From Streptomyces sp. Ru62 (GTDB lineage Bacteria; Actinomycetota; Actinomycetes; Streptomycetales; Streptomycetaceae), in assembly GCF_002920615.1 (NCBI RefSeq), contig NZ_PQSU01000007.1, positions 216,549-280,548 on the forward strand: DNA of 64,000 bases, read 5' to 3'. The notes beneath the pieces were generated by a model. The model was not told where the DNA came from, searched no databases, and saw only the letters and a list, made by a program, of their open reading frames with translations. Numbering within the stretch: position 1 is the stretch's first letter; every line of letters begins with the position of its first letter. The translations under genes and the position numbers were made by a program. This document shows, piece after piece, positions 18,097-27,007 of the stretch.

Positions 18097-20472
18097 GTGG
18101 AAGTCATCCCGGTCGCCACCGTCCAGGCCGGGCCGTCCGGCCACACCCATGCCCCGCCGAAGCACCGCTGGTGGGCGCTGGCCGTGATCGGCCTCGCCCA
18201 GCTCATGGTCGTGCTCGACGCCACGATCGTGAACATCGCGCTGCCCTCCGCCCAGCAGGACCTGGGCTTCGACAACAACGGGCGGCAGTGGATCGTCACC
18301 GCCTACTCCCTGGCGTTCGGCAGCCTGCTGCTGCTCGGCGGCCGGCTCGCCGACCTCTTCGGCCGCAAGACGACCTTCATCATCGGCATCGTCGGCTTCG
18401 CCGCCGCCTCCGCGGTCGGCGGCGCCGCGAACGGCTTCACCATGCTGGTCGTCGCGCGCGCCGTGCAGGGGCTGTTCGGCGCCCTGCTCGCGCCGGCTGC
18501 GCTGTCCCTGCTGACCACGACGTTCACCGAACCCAAGGAACGCGCCAAGGCGTTCGGCATATTCGGCGCCATCGCTGGCTCCGGTGCCGCCGTCGGCCTG
18601 GTCCTCGGCGGCCTGCTCACCGAGTACCTCAACTGGCGCTGGACGCTGTACGTCAACGACGTCATCGCGATTCCCGCGCTGATCGGCGCGGTCGTCCTCA
18701 TCGGCCGTTCCGTCCCGGCCGAGCGGCCCAAGCTGGACATCCTCGGCGCCGTCCTGGTCTCCGGCGGTCTGTTCGGTGTCGTCTACGGCTTCGCCAACGC
18801 CGAGACGCACGACTGGGACAACTGGATGACCTGGGGCTTCCTCGCCGCGGGCGGTCTGCTGCTGGTGGCGTTCTTCCTCTGGCAGGCCCGTGCGAAGCAC
18901 CCCGTCCTGCCCCTGCGCGTCCTGGCCGACCGGGACCGCGCCGCCGCCCTGTCGACCGTGCTCATCTCCTCCGCCGGGATGTTCGGCGTCTTCCTCTTCC
19001 TCACCTACTACCTCCAGTCGACGTTGGGCTACTCGCCGGTCAAGAACGGCGTGGCCTTCCTGCCGATGGTCGGCGCGCTGATGGTGATGGCACAGCTCTC
19101 CACCAACTGGCTGGTGCCGAGGATCGGGCCCAAGATCGTCGTACCCGTCGGCATGCTGCTGGCCGTGGGCGGCATGGTCTGGCTGACCCGCCTCGACCTG
19201 CACAGCAGCTACGCGCCGCACGTGCTGCCGCCGCTGCTGCTGCTGGGCGCCGGCCTCGGCATGTCGATGCCCGCGGCCATGAGCTACGCCACCCTCGGGG
19301 TGCGGGCGAGTGACCAGGGCGTGGCCTCGGCGGCCGTCAACACCACCCAGCAGGTGGGCGGCTCGATCAGCACCGCGCTGCTGAACACGCTGGCCACCAG
19401 CGCGGCCACCGACTACGCGAAGCACCACCTGACCGACCCCCTGGTCAAGGCCGACGCGGCGCTGCACAGCTACACCGTCGCCTACTGGTGGTCGGCCGGC
19501 TTCTTCGCCTTCGCCGTGCTCGTCACCGTGCTGCTGTTCCGCGCCAGGACGAGGGCGAGCCTGCCCGCACAGGACGCCGGGGGGCGGGTCCGGTCCGAGA
19601 CCACCCCTGCCGCCGGGGCCGAACCCGGCGCCGTGGCCCCGGCCGCCGCAGAGACCGTGCCCGGGACCGCCGGGCGGACCGCCACCGCCACCCTCCCGGC
19701 CGTCGGTGCGGGCGGTGCGGCGGCCATCCGTGGACAGGTGCGGGACGGTGCGGGCGCACCCGTGCCCGGTACCGCGATCACCGTGCTGGACGCGACGGGT
19801 CACCAGCTCGCCCGCACCACCTCCGGGCAGGACGGCTGGTACGCGGTGGACATTCCCGAGCGCGGCAGCCTGGTCCTCATCGGCTCGGCGTCCGGGTACC
19901 AGCCGCAGGTCGCCACGCTGACCCTGGACGGCACGCCCGTCTCCCACGACCTCGTGGTGCTGCCCAGCCCGGGTGGCGTGGCCGGCACGGTGCGCGGCGG
20001 GGACGGGGAGGTGCTTCCCGGCGCCCTGGTGGTGGCCACCGACCGGCACGGTGACGTGACGGCTTCCGCGACCACCGGTACGGGCGGCGGCTACCGGATC
20101 GGCGACCTGCTGCCCGGCGACTACACGCTCAGCGTCAGCGCGCCCGGTCACCGCCCGGCCGCCGTGCCGGCCACCGTCTCCGCCGAGACCACCCGCTGCG
20201 ACATCCGGCTGTCCACCGCGGCGACCCTGTGGGGGACGGTGCACACCCAGGACGGACGACCGCTGGAGGACGCCCGGGTGACCCTGATCGACGCCGCCGG
20301 GAACGTCGTCGGGACGCGCACCACGAGCGTCGACGGCGGCTACTCCTTCACCGACCTCGCCAGTGAGCAGTACACCGTGATCGCCGCCGGGTACGCGCCG
20401 GTGGCCACGCAGGTCACCGTGGACGGCAGCCGGGCCGGAGTCGACATCCTGCTCAGCCACAAGGAGGCGTAG
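18097..20472 (+). CDS. DHA2-type MFS drug exporter fused to three carboxypeptidase-regulatory-like domains
   Basis: 791 aa from GTG 18097. Residues 20-480 are a 14-helix EmrB/QacA-type proton antiporter: motif C/A regions LMVVLDATIVNIALPSAQ, GGRLADLFGRK, ARAVQGLFGALLAPAALSLL. After the last helix (WWSAGFFAFAVLVTVLLF) a linker rich in Ala/Thr/Pro (residues 490-540) leads to three tandem Ig-like repeats of about 80 residues. Each has the CarboxypepD_reg pattern GxVxDxxGxPVPGAxVTVxDxxG...T..DGxYxxxxLxxGxYTVxAxxxGY. In a 14-helix pump the C-terminus is predicted to be cytoplasmic, which is odd for such domains. The upstream 13-bp palindrome suggests repression. Confidence 0.92.
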   Translation: MEVIPVATVQAGPSGHTHAPPKHRWWALAVIGLAQLMVVLDATIVNIALPSAQQDLGFDNNGRQWIVTAYSLAFGSLLLLGGRLADLFGRKTTFIIGIVGFAAASAVGGAANGFTMLVVARAVQGLFGALLAPAALSLLTTTFTEPKERAKAFGIFGAIAGSGAAVGLVLGGLLTEYLNWRWTLYVNDVIAIPALIGAVVLIGRSVPAERPKLDILGAVLVSGGLFGVVYGFANAETHDWDNWMTWGFLAAGGLLLVAFFLWQARAKHPVLPLRVLADRDRAAALSTVLISSAGMFGVFLFLTYYLQSTLGYSPVKNGVAFLPMVGALMVMAQLSTNWLVPRIGPKIVVPVGMLLAVGGMVWLTRLDLHSSYAPHVLPPLLLLGAGLGMSMPAAMSYATLGVRASDQGVASAAVNTTQQVGGSISTALLNTLATSAATDYAKHHLTDPLVKADAALHSYTVAYWWSAGFFAFAVLVTVLLFRARTRASLPAQDAGGRVRSETTPAAGAEPGAVAPAAAETVPGTAGRTATATLPAVGAGGAAAIRGQVRDGAGAPVPGTAITVLDATGHQLARTTSGQDGWYAVDIPERGSLVLIGSASGYQPQVATLTLDGTPVSHDLVVLPSPGGVAGTVRGGDGEVLPGALVVATDRHGDVTASATTGTGGGYRIGDLLPGDYTLSVSAPGHRPAAVPATVSAETTRCDIRLSTAATLWGTVHTQDGRPLEDARVTLIDAAGNVVGTRTTSVDGGYSFTDLASEQYTVIAAGYAPVATQVTVDGSRAGVDILLSHKEA

Positions 20473-20477
20473 TCCCG

Positions 20478-20508
20478 ACGGTCGCACGGACGGGGTCCGC
20501 GCGACCGT
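20478..20508. terminator. hairpin terminator between MFS and RNase genes
   Basis: ACGGTCGC / GCGACCGT arms (8 bp) enclose a second 5-bp stem (CGGAC-GGG-GTCCG). Lies 5 bp after the MFS stop, and the RNase gene ends from the other side. A further GCCCCGCG / CGCGGGGC pair (20521-20559) may serve the RNase gene. Confidence 0.65.
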
Positions 20509-20578
20509 GCCGGCCGCTCCGCCCCGCGCCCGGGTTCTCCGTGGGGGAGTACGCGGGGCGAGGGGCCCGGGCCGGACC

Positions 20579-20965
20579 TCAGCAGCCGAAGTCGACCAGG
20601 TCGAACGTGGCGTAGTGGTCGGAGGTGTAGTAGTCCTCCTGGTACCGGTCGCCGGTGACGATGCGTCGGGCGCCGCGCGTGGACGAGCCCGGCGTGATCA
20701 CCGTGTACTCGTGGTAGTAGCCGGACGGCCGGCCGGGCAGCACGCCTTCCCGGTTCTGGAAGACGGTCCCGTCCTGCGCGTACGGGAACGGCCCGCCCCG
20801 CTCGATCAGGTCGAGCGTGTCGTACGCCTGTGAGGGCAGGTCGCTGTGGCAGATGCTGCCGACCGTGGCGGCCGCCGGGGTGGCGGTGACGGTGCCGCCG
20901 ACGAGGAGGGCGGACAGGACAGCGGCTGCGGCACCGATGCGTGTGATCCGTGGGGGGAATCTCAT
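20579..20965 (-). CDS. secreted guanyl-specific ribonuclease, RNase Sa family
   Basis: 128 aa: signal peptide (MRFPPRITRIG, hydrophobic stretch, cut near TPAAA) and a mature enzyme of about 95 residues. It matches RNase Sa/St closely along its length: DTLDLIERGGPFPYAQDGTVFQNREGVLP, YYHEYTVITPG with the catalytic Glu, RGARRIVTG with the catalytic Arg, and DHYATFDLVDFGC with the catalytic His. The two Cys (ICHSDLP near the mature start and the C-terminal Cys) form the family's single disulfide. It cleaves RNA 3' of guanosine outside the cell. No barstar-like inhibitor gene is adjacent. Confidence 0.93.
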   Translation of the reverse strand: MRFPPRITRIGAAAAVLSALLVGGTVTATPAAATVGSICHSDLPSQAYDTLDLIERGGPFPYAQDGTVFQNREGVLPGRPSGYYHEYTVITPGSSTRGARRIVTGDRYQEDYYTSDHYATFDLVDFGC

Positions 20966-21070
20966 GGCCTCATGATGACGCGCGTAGAAGGTGGCATGTC
21001 AATGACAATCCTGAAGGATTTCCCGTGAAGTACGAGGAGTTCTCGCGCAGTTGGCCCGGTGTCCGGAGTC

Positions 21071-21307
21071 TCAGTCGGACCCCCCGCTCTCCGCCGCGGC
21101 GAACAGGGCGAACGCCAGCAACAGGAGCGCGACGCTCGCGTAGACCTCGTAGCCGTCGAGGAAGCCGATCCGCTGCACGAGACCCACATGCCAGTCGGTG
21201 AACTCGTGCACCAGGCCCAGCGCGCCCTGCACCAGGGCGATGAATCCGACGCATTCCAGTACCTGTTTCACAGCACGACTCTTGCCGCGCGGCCCGGACC
21301 CACGCAT
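21071..21307 (-). CDS. small membrane protein, two transmembrane helices
   Basis: 78 aa from ATG 21307: KQVLECVGFIALVQGALGLVHEFTDW (helix 1), then a short loop HVGLVQRIGFLDGYEVYASVALLLLAFALFAAAESGG (helix 2). Conserved-looking aromatic/His loop between the helices. The reading frame stays open far upstream across the kinase genes on the other strand, but only this last part has protein-like composition. Function unknown. It is divergent from the sensor kinase at 21470. Confidence 0.6.
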   Translation of the reverse strand: MRGSGPRGKSRAVKQVLECVGFIALVQGALGLVHEFTDWHVGLVQRIGFLDGYEVYASVALLLLAFALFAAAESGGSD

Positions 21308-21469
21308 CGGCCACAGGGCGGATGCCCCGTGTCCGAAGGCCGTGCCCGCGCCGGCGGGCGGCATCCGGAAGTCCACGTCGATGCGACTTCGGTCGACGAT
21401 CCCGGTCGCTCGGTCGGTGATCCGGGGCGCGGAAGGCCGCAGGGCGCGATCCGGCCGTAGATTGCGACC

Positions 21470-22732
21470 GTGACCGAAGACGAACAGGCGCGGGCGCCAG
21501 GGGAGTTCACCGGCCGCCGGTGGTTGTTCCCCTCCGCCCTCGTCCACGAGCTTGACCCGGACGCCGGGGCCCCCGGCCGACGGCCGCGGCGCACGGCACG
21601 CGACTGGGTCGTCGACTTCTCCTGCTTCCTCCTGGCCGTCGTCCTCGGCCTGGCCGCCGCCCAGGGCCTCGCCGAGGAACCCGGCCTGCCGCACTCCCTC
21701 GCCGTCCTCGACCAGACGCTGGGCGCCCTGTCCTGCGGCGCCGTCTGGCTGCGCCGCCGGTGGCCCGTCGGGCTCGCCGTCGCGATGATCCCGGTCGGCC
21801 TGCTGTCCAACAGCTCGGGCGGCGCCGCGATGGTCGCCCTGTTCACGCTCGCCGTACACCGGCCCTTCCGGTACGTCGCCTGGACCGGCGGCGTCGACCT
21901 CGCGCTCATCCCGCTGTTCTACTGGGTACGGCCCGACCCCGACCTGCCCTACGCCGGCGTCGTCGCGTTCACCACGCTGCTCACCGTGTCCGTCACCGGC
22001 TGGGGCATGTTCGTCCGCTCCAAGCGGATGCTGATGCTGAGCCTCAGGGACCGGGCGCACCGGGCGGAGACCGAGGCCCGGCTCCGCGCCGAGCAGGCGC
22101 AGCGGCTGGCCCGCGAGGCCATCGCCCGCGAGATGCACGATGTGCTCGCCCACCGGCTCACGCTGCTCAGCGTGCACGCGGGCGCCCTGGAGTTCCGGCC
22201 GGACGCGCCCCGCGAGGAGATGGCGCGGGCCGCCGGGGTGATCCGGGAGAGCGCCCACGAGGCCCTTCAGGACTTGCGGGAGATCATCGGCGTCCTGCGG
22301 ACCGGGGAGTCCGAGGAACCGTCCGGCGGTCGTCCCCAGCCGACGCTGGCCGCGCTGGACACCCTCGTCGCCGAGTGCCGCGAGGCAGGCATGAAGGTCA
22401 CCCTCGACCACCGCGTCACCGACCCGGCCACCGTCCCCGCCTCCGTCGGCCGCACCGCCTACCGCATCGCCCAGGAGGCGCTGACCAACGCCCGCAAGCA
22501 CGCCCCGGGCACCGAGGTCACCCTCCGCCTCACCGGCTCGCCCGGCGACGGCCTGACGATCACCGTCGCCCACCCCGCCCCACCCGCCGAGGTCCCACCC
22601 GTCCCCGGCTCCGGCCAGGGCCTGATCGGCCTGCGGGAACGGGCCACGCTCGCGGGCGGACACCTGGAACACGGCACGCGTCCGGACGGGGGGTTCGTGG
22701 TGCGCGGGTGGCTGCCGTGGCCGCGGGCCTGA
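21470..22732 (+). CDS. NarL-type sensor histidine kinase
   Basis: 420 aa from GTG 21470. An N-terminal membrane domain of four to five helices (residues 45-180) leads to a HisKA_3 dimerisation domain with the phospho-acceptor His in REMHDVLAHRLTLLSVHAGAL (about residue 222). The ATPase domain has IAQEALTNARKHAPG (N box) and GQGLIGLRERATLAGGHLEHG (G box). No extracellular sensor domain is evident, so the signal is probably sensed in or near the membrane. The partner regulator gene follows after 100 bp. Confidence 0.93.
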   Translation: MTEDEQARAPGEFTGRRWLFPSALVHELDPDAGAPGRRPRRTARDWVVDFSCFLLAVVLGLAAAQGLAEEPGLPHSLAVLDQTLGALSCGAVWLRRRWPVGLAVAMIPVGLLSNSSGGAAMVALFTLAVHRPFRYVAWTGGVDLALIPLFYWVRPDPDLPYAGVVAFTTLLTVSVTGWGMFVRSKRMLMLSLRDRAHRAETEARLRAEQAQRLAREAIAREMHDVLAHRLTLLSVHAGALEFRPDAPREEMARAAGVIRESAHEALQDLREIIGVLRTGESEEPSGGRPQPTLAALDTLVAECREAGMKVTLDHRVTDPATVPASVGRTAYRIAQEALTNARKHAPGTEVTLRLTGSPGDGLTITVAHPAPPAEVPPVPGSGQGLIGLRERATLAGGHLEHGTRPDGGFVVRGWLPWPRA

Positions 22733-22832
22733 GGGCGCCGGCGTCGTACACCGGCGTACGCACGCGCACGCGTGCCCCCGGCTCCCGGCCGTTCCCGCCG
22801 CCCCGCCTCCCCACCCGTGATTTCGTGACCCC

Positions 22833-23516
22833 ATGACTGCGACGCCGATCAGACTCCTCCTCGTGGACGACGACCCCCTCGTACGCGCCGGTCTGGCGCT
22901 GATGGTGGGCGGGGCCGAGGACATCGAGATCGTCGGGGAGGCCGCCGACGGCGCGGAGGCCGAGGAAGTGGCGCGGCGGGCCCGGCCGGACGTCGTCCTG
23001 ATGGACCTCCGGATGCCGGTGGTGGACGGGATCACCGCGACACGACGGCTGCGTGCGCGGCCGGACGCGCCGCAGGTCGTCGTGCTCACCACCTTCCACG
23101 CCGACGAACAGGTGCTGCACGCCCTGCGCGCCGGAGCCGCCGGCTTCGTCCTCAAGGACACCCCGCCCGCCGAGATCGTCGACGCCGTGCGCCGGGTCGC
23201 GGCCGGCGACCCGGTGCTGTCGCCCGCCGTCACCCGGCAGTTGATGCGGCACGCGGCCGGTACCGCCGCCGACGCCCGGCGGACCCGCGCGCGTGTCCGG
23301 CTCGCCGTCCTCAACGACCGCGAACGCGAGGTCGCCGTCGCCGTCGGCCGCGGCCTCGCCAACGCCCGGATCGCCGCCGAACTCTTCCTCAGCGTGGCCA
23401 CCGTCAAGGCCCACGTCTCGCGCATCCTCGCCAAGCTCGGCCTGGACAACCGGGTCCAGATCGCCCTGCTCGCCTATGACGCGGGGCTGTTGGAGGACAC
23501 CGACGACGGGGCATAG
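22833..23516 (+). CDS. NarL/FixJ-family response regulator
   Basis: 227 aa. Receiver domain with acidic pair VDDDP near residue 12, the phosphorylated Asp in VVLMDLRMPVVDG (about residue 56), and the conserved Lys in GFVLKDTPPAEIVDA. The C-terminal LuxR HTH has LNDREREVAVAVGRGLANARIAAELFLSVATVKAHVSRILAKLGLDNRVQIALLAY. It is the cognate partner of the kinase immediately upstream. Targets are unknown. Confidence 0.95.
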   Translation: MTATPIRLLLVDDDPLVRAGLALMVGGAEDIEIVGEAADGAEAEEVARRARPDVVLMDLRMPVVDGITATRRLRARPDAPQVVVLTTFHADEQVLHALRAGAAGFVLKDTPPAEIVDAVRRVAAGDPVLSPAVTRQLMRHAAGTAADARRTRARVRLAVLNDREREVAVAVGRGLANARIAAELFLSVATVKAHVSRILAKLGLDNRVQIALLAYDAGLLEDTDDGA

Positions 23517-23677
23517 ACGGGCGGGCACGGGGCGACACGTCATTGAACCCGACCCAGCCGGCCGGGTCGCCAGTGTCGAACAGCCGCTCGCTGCGGCGCG
23601 GCCCCGAAGGGCTCATCAACTCCCGGCGACGGGCGCAGCCAGGTCTCCGTCGTATGTGTCGTATGTAGTGTGCGGAA

Positions 23678-24256
23678 ATGACAAGGAGCGAGCGGCTCGC
23701 GGACCAGCTGGACCGGCACTGGCACAAGAACCTGCGGCCGCGGCTGCACGGTCTTGCCGACGAGGAGTACTTCTGGGAGCCGGTGCGCGGCTGCTGGAGC
23801 ATCCGCCCTCGGGGCACGTCGGCCGCACCGGTGTCGGCAGGTTCGGGTGAATGGACGATGGACTGCGCGGACTCCGCGTCCGCCCACCCGGTGCCGGTGC
23901 CGGCGCCGGTGACCACGATTGCCTGGCGGCTGGCGCACATCATCGTCTCCTGCCTGGGCTACCGGGTCGCATGGCACTTCGGCGGCCAGGACGTCGACTC
24001 CCGGACATTCGCCTACGCGGGGACCGCTGACGAGGCGCTGGAACAGCTCGATGAGATGTACGGGAGATGGAACGCGGGAGTCCGCGAGCTCTCGGACGCC
24101 GACCTGGAGAATCCGCCCACGGTGGGTCCCGAGCGGTTTCCCATGGAGGGCATCGTGCTCCACGTCAACCGGGAGCTGATCCACCACGGCGCCGAGATCT
24201 CCCTGCTGCGCGACCTCTACCGCTGGCAGGACGGAGCCGTACCGCGCCGCACATGA
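23678..24256 (+). CDS. DinB-like (DinB_2) four-helix metalloprotein
   Basis: 192 aa. Histidines placed as in DinB/YfiT proteins: an early DRHWHKN, TTIAWRLAHIIVSCLGYRVAWHFGG in helix 2-3, and the C-terminal LHVNRELIHHGAEISLLRDLY. The three His would bind a divalent metal. Actinomycete members act as mycothiol- or other thiol-dependent transferases, or have no known activity. ATG 23678 follows a GC-poor stretch with two TCGTATGT direct repeats. After its stop there is a gene-free 230 bp. Confidence 0.8.
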   Translation: MTRSERLADQLDRHWHKNLRPRLHGLADEEYFWEPVRGCWSIRPRGTSAAPVSAGSGEWTMDCADSASAHPVPVPAPVTTIAWRLAHIIVSCLGYRVAWHFGGQDVDSRTFAYAGTADEALEQLDEMYGRWNAGVRELSDADLENPPTVGPERFPMEGIVLHVNRELIHHGAEISLLRDLYRWQDGAVPRRT

Positions 24257-24485
24257 CCTTCCGGTGACCGGCGATCGAGCTTCGGCTGCTTGCGTGGACT
24301 CCGGGATGCTCCGTGGTGGCGAGCTTCAGTGGACCCTCACGCCACCACACCCTGATCAGCTGCTTCACGATGGCGCGGCTTCACTGATCGGCGGGTACCG
24401 ACCGGCGGGCACGATCCGGACGCCCTGCGCGTTGTCCCGGTGACGGCCGCTGCCCGGGACCTCCGGGCAGTCCACAGGGGGAGAC
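24257..24485. other. gene-free region upstream of the P450 gene
   Basis: No convincing gene. A short reverse-strand frame (24165-24368) contains IRVWWREGPLKLATTEHPG, which looks faintly like decayed protein but cannot be assigned. The P450 ribosome site (CAGGGGGAGAC) is at the right end. Confidence 0.35.
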
Positions 24486-25670
24486 ATGGAACGAGTGATC
24501 GACCTGACGGAGTTCGGCGACGCACTCCGCCGGGACCCGCACCCAGTCTACGCGCGGCTGCGCGAGCGGGGTCCCGTCCACCGGGTCCGGCTCGCCATGC
24601 CGGGCGGAGCCTGGGAGACCTGGCTGGTGGTGGGGTACGAGGAGGCGCGGGCCGCCCTCGCCGACCAACGGCTGGCGAAGGACAGCGCCAGGACGGGCTT
24701 CGTGCCCCTGGACGAGCAGCTCATCGGCAAGTACCTGCTCGTCGCCGACCCGCCGCAGCACACCCGTCTGCGGGGCCTGGTCGCACGCGCCTTCACCATG
24801 CGCAGGGTCGAGCGACTGCGCCCGAGGATCCAGCAGATCACCGACGAACTGCTCGACGACATGCTGCCGCGCGGCCGCGCCGACCTCATCGACTCCCTCG
24901 CCTACCCGCTGCCGATCACGGTCATCTGCGAGCTGCTCGGGGTGCCCGAGATGGACCGCGCGGAGTTCCGGAAGACCTCCACCGAGGTCGTCGCGCCCAC
25001 CGACGCGGACTCCGAACGCGCGGCGACCGTCCGCCTCGCCGAGTACCTCACCGAGCTGATCGAGGACAAGCGGTGCGCGGGCCCCACGGGCGATCTGCTC
25101 AGCGACCTGATCCGCACCACCGCCGAGGACGGCGACCGGCTCTCGATGGACGAGCTGCGAGGCATGGCCTACCTGCTCCTCATCGCCGGCCACGAGACCA
25201 CGGTCAACCTCATCGGCAACGCCGTCCTCGCTCTGCTCACCCATCCCGCCCAACTGGCGGCCCTGCGCGCCGACATGACCCTCCTCGACGGAGCGGTGGA
25301 GGAGACCCTGCGCTGGGAAGGCCCGGTCGAGAACGCGACGTACCGGTACGCCGCCGAGCCGCTGGAGATCGCGGGCACCAGCATCGGGCGGGGCGACGAC
25401 GTGCTGATCGGCCTCACCGCCGCACAGCGCGACGGCGCCCGGTTCGCCGACCCCGACCGCTTCGACATCCGCCGTGACACCCGGGGCCACCTCGCCTTCG
25501 GCCACGGCATCCACTACTGCCTGGGCGCACCCCTGGCCCGTCTGGAGGCCGGCATCGCGCTCGGCACACTCCTGGACCGCGCTCCCGGCCTCACCCTGGA
25601 CGGCGAGCCGGGGGAGTGGCTGCCCGGCATGCTCATGCGAGGCGTGAGAAGCCTGCCGGTCCGCTGGTGA
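24486..25670 (+). CDS. cytochrome P450 (CYP107-like)
   Basis: 394 aa, soluble bacterial class. I-helix oxygen-activation motif LLIAGHETT (about residue 235), ExxR in EETLRWEGP (about 275), and the heme-binding loop FGHGIHYCLGAPLAR with the axial Cys at about residue 345. The N-terminal pattern (DLTEFGDALRRDPHPVYARLRERGPVHRV) and the Cys loop resemble the CYP107 group, which hydroxylates macrolides, steroids and other secondary metabolites. There is no ferredoxin gene next to it, so it must borrow electrons. Start ATG 24486 with ribosome site GGGGGAGAC. A hairpin follows the stop. Confidence 0.93.
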   Translation: MERVIDLTEFGDALRRDPHPVYARLRERGPVHRVRLAMPGGAWETWLVVGYEEARAALADQRLAKDSARTGFVPLDEQLIGKYLLVADPPQHTRLRGLVARAFTMRRVERLRPRIQQITDELLDDMLPRGRADLIDSLAYPLPITVICELLGVPEMDRAEFRKTSTEVVAPTDADSERAATVRLAEYLTELIEDKRCAGPTGDLLSDLIRTTAEDGDRLSMDELRGMAYLLLIAGHETTVNLIGNAVLALLTHPAQLAALRADMTLLDGAVEETLRWEGPVENATYRYAAEPLEIAGTSIGRGDDVLIGLTAAQRDGARFADPDRFDIRRDTRGHLAFGHGIHYCLGAPLARLEAGIALGTLLDRAPGLTLDGEPGEWLPGMLMRGVRSLPVRW

Positions 25671-25712
25671 CGGCGCGCGGCCGGACGCCACAGCCGCGGC
25701 AGGGCCGCGTTC

Positions 25713-25739
25713 CGGGTCGTCGGCATGGCCGACGACCCG
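25713..25739. terminator. perfect hairpin terminator between P450 and dehydrogenase genes
   Basis: CGGGTCGTCGGC-ATG-GCCGACGACCCG: a perfect 12-bp stem with a 3-nt loop, between two convergent genes. No T-run. Confidence 0.75.
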
Positions 25740-25887
25740 CGCGGCGGGCCGGCACCGGGCCGACGTACGACGTTCAGCCGCGCGGAGGCGGGGTCCGCGC
25801 CCCGGTCGCGGTGGCGCGCCCCTCGGGCACCACCGGGGAGCCGCGCCCCGCCGCCCTCGCCCGGACCCGGCGCCGTACCGACCAGCC

Positions 25888-26904
25888 CTACAGGGTCCCC
25901 GTTCCGCCCGGCACCTCGGCCAGTGCCACCGGGCGCCGCTCGCGGCGGGAACGTTCGCAGGCCTCGGCGATACGCAGGGCCTGCAGTGCCTCGCGGCCGT
26001 CGCACGGGTTGGGCCGTTCGCCGCGCACCACCTCCACGAAGGCGTTCAGTTCGGCCTCGTAGGCGGGGCCGAACCGCTCCAGGAAACCCGCCCACGGCTT
26101 GTCCGCGGGCGGCGGACCGGTCGGCTCGGTGGAGGCGAGGGGCGTACGGTCGTCCAGGCCCACCACCACCGTGTCGCGCTCCCCGGCCAGCTCCATGCGG
26201 ACGTCGTAGCCGGCGCCGTTCATCCGGGTCGCCGTAGCCGTGGCCAGGGTGCCGTCGTCCAGCGTGAGCAGCGCCGCGCCCGTGTCGACGTCCCCGGCCT
26301 CCCGGAACATCGCGGGGCCGCGGTCGGAGCCGGCGGCGTACACGTCGGTCACCTCCCGGCCCGTCACCCAGCGCAGCACGTCGAAGTCGTGGATCAGCGT
26401 GTCCCGGAACAGCCCGCCGGACAGCGGCAGCCATTCCGCCGGCGGCGGGGCCTGGTCGCAGGTCAGGGCCCGTACGGTGTGCAGCCGGCCGAGCCGGCCC
26501 GCGCGGACCGCCTCCCGGGCGCCGGTGTAACCGGCGTCGAACCGCCGCTGGAAGCCCATCTGCAGCACCGTCCCGGCCGTCTCCACCTCGGCGAGCGCGT
26601 GCAGCGTGCCCGGCAGGTCCAGCGCGATGGGCTTCTCGCAGAAGACCGGCAGGCCCGAGCGGGCCGCCCGGCCGATGAGCTCGGCGTGGGCCGCCGTCGC
26701 CGTGGTGATCACCACCGCGTCCACGCCCCACCGGAAGATCTCGTCGACGCCCGGCGCCGCCGTCTCGCCCAGCCGGTGCGCCAGTGTCTGCGCCCGCGCC
26801 GGGTCCGTGTCCGTCAGGATCAGGGACCCGACCTCGCGGTGGCGGCTGAGCGTCCTCGCGTGAAGGGTGCCGATGCGGCCCGTACCGATGACCCCGATGC
26901 GCAT
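25888..26904 (-). CDS. Gfo/Idh/MocA-family dehydrogenase (inositol 2-dehydrogenase-like)
   Basis: 338 aa from ATG 26904. Rossmann fold GVIGTGRIGTLHARTL at the N-terminus, the family's catalytic-Lys motif FCEKPIALDLPGT near residue 95, GFQRRFDAGY, and the GGLFRDTLIHDFDVLRWV segment that holds the substrate-binding Asp/His. These match myo-inositol 2-dehydrogenases and related sugar dehydrogenases that use NAD(P). It is divergent from a GntR regulator, with a TGTCCGGACA site between them, and an ABC importer plus ROK kinase lie beyond. A catabolic role for the imported sugar or cyclitol fits. Confidence 0.9.
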   Translation of the reverse strand: MRIGVIGTGRIGTLHARTLSRHREVGSLILTDTDPARAQTLAHRLGETAAPGVDEIFRWGVDAVVITTATAAHAELIGRAARSGLPVFCEKPIALDLPGTLHALAEVETAGTVLQMGFQRRFDAGYTGAREAVRAGRLGRLHTVRALTCDQAPPPAEWLPLSGGLFRDTLIHDFDVLRWVTGREVTDVYAAGSDRGPAMFREAGDVDTGAALLTLDDGTLATATATRMNGAGYDVRMELAGERDTVVVGLDDRTPLASTEPTGPPPADKPWAGFLERFGPAYEAELNAFVEVVRGERPNPCDGREALQALRIAEACERSRRERRPVALAEVPGGTGTL

Positions 26905-26946
26905 GGAAACAAAGTGAGGGCCGACCCCGTGCGCTGTCAATGCGTA

Positions 26947-26956
26947 TGTCCGGACA
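26947..26956. promoter_or_regulatory. GntR operator TGTCCGGACA (site 1)
   Basis: A perfect 10-bp palindrome in the divergent promoter region of the dehydrogenase and the GntR gene. The identical decamer recurs at 27796-27805, in front of the ABC transporter. Confidence 0.7.
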
Positions 26957-27007
26957 ACCGGACTACACGACTTCCCGTCAACCGGGCACAGGGTTACGCT
27001 CGGGCCC

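Noticed and set aside
18082..20487. 801-aa open frame on the minus strand opposite the MFS gene
   Set aside because: Composition of a shadow frame (Gly/Arg/Gln-rich); the plus strand has clear MFS and Ig-like domains.
21308..23449. long minus-strand frame running across the two-component genes
   Set aside because: Only its last 78 codons (21071-21307) look like a protein; the rest is antisense of the kinase and regulator.
24165..24368. transposase-like remnant on the minus strand (IRVWWREGPLKLATTEHPG)
   Set aside because: Too short and overlaps the end of the DinB-like gene; no recognisable family.
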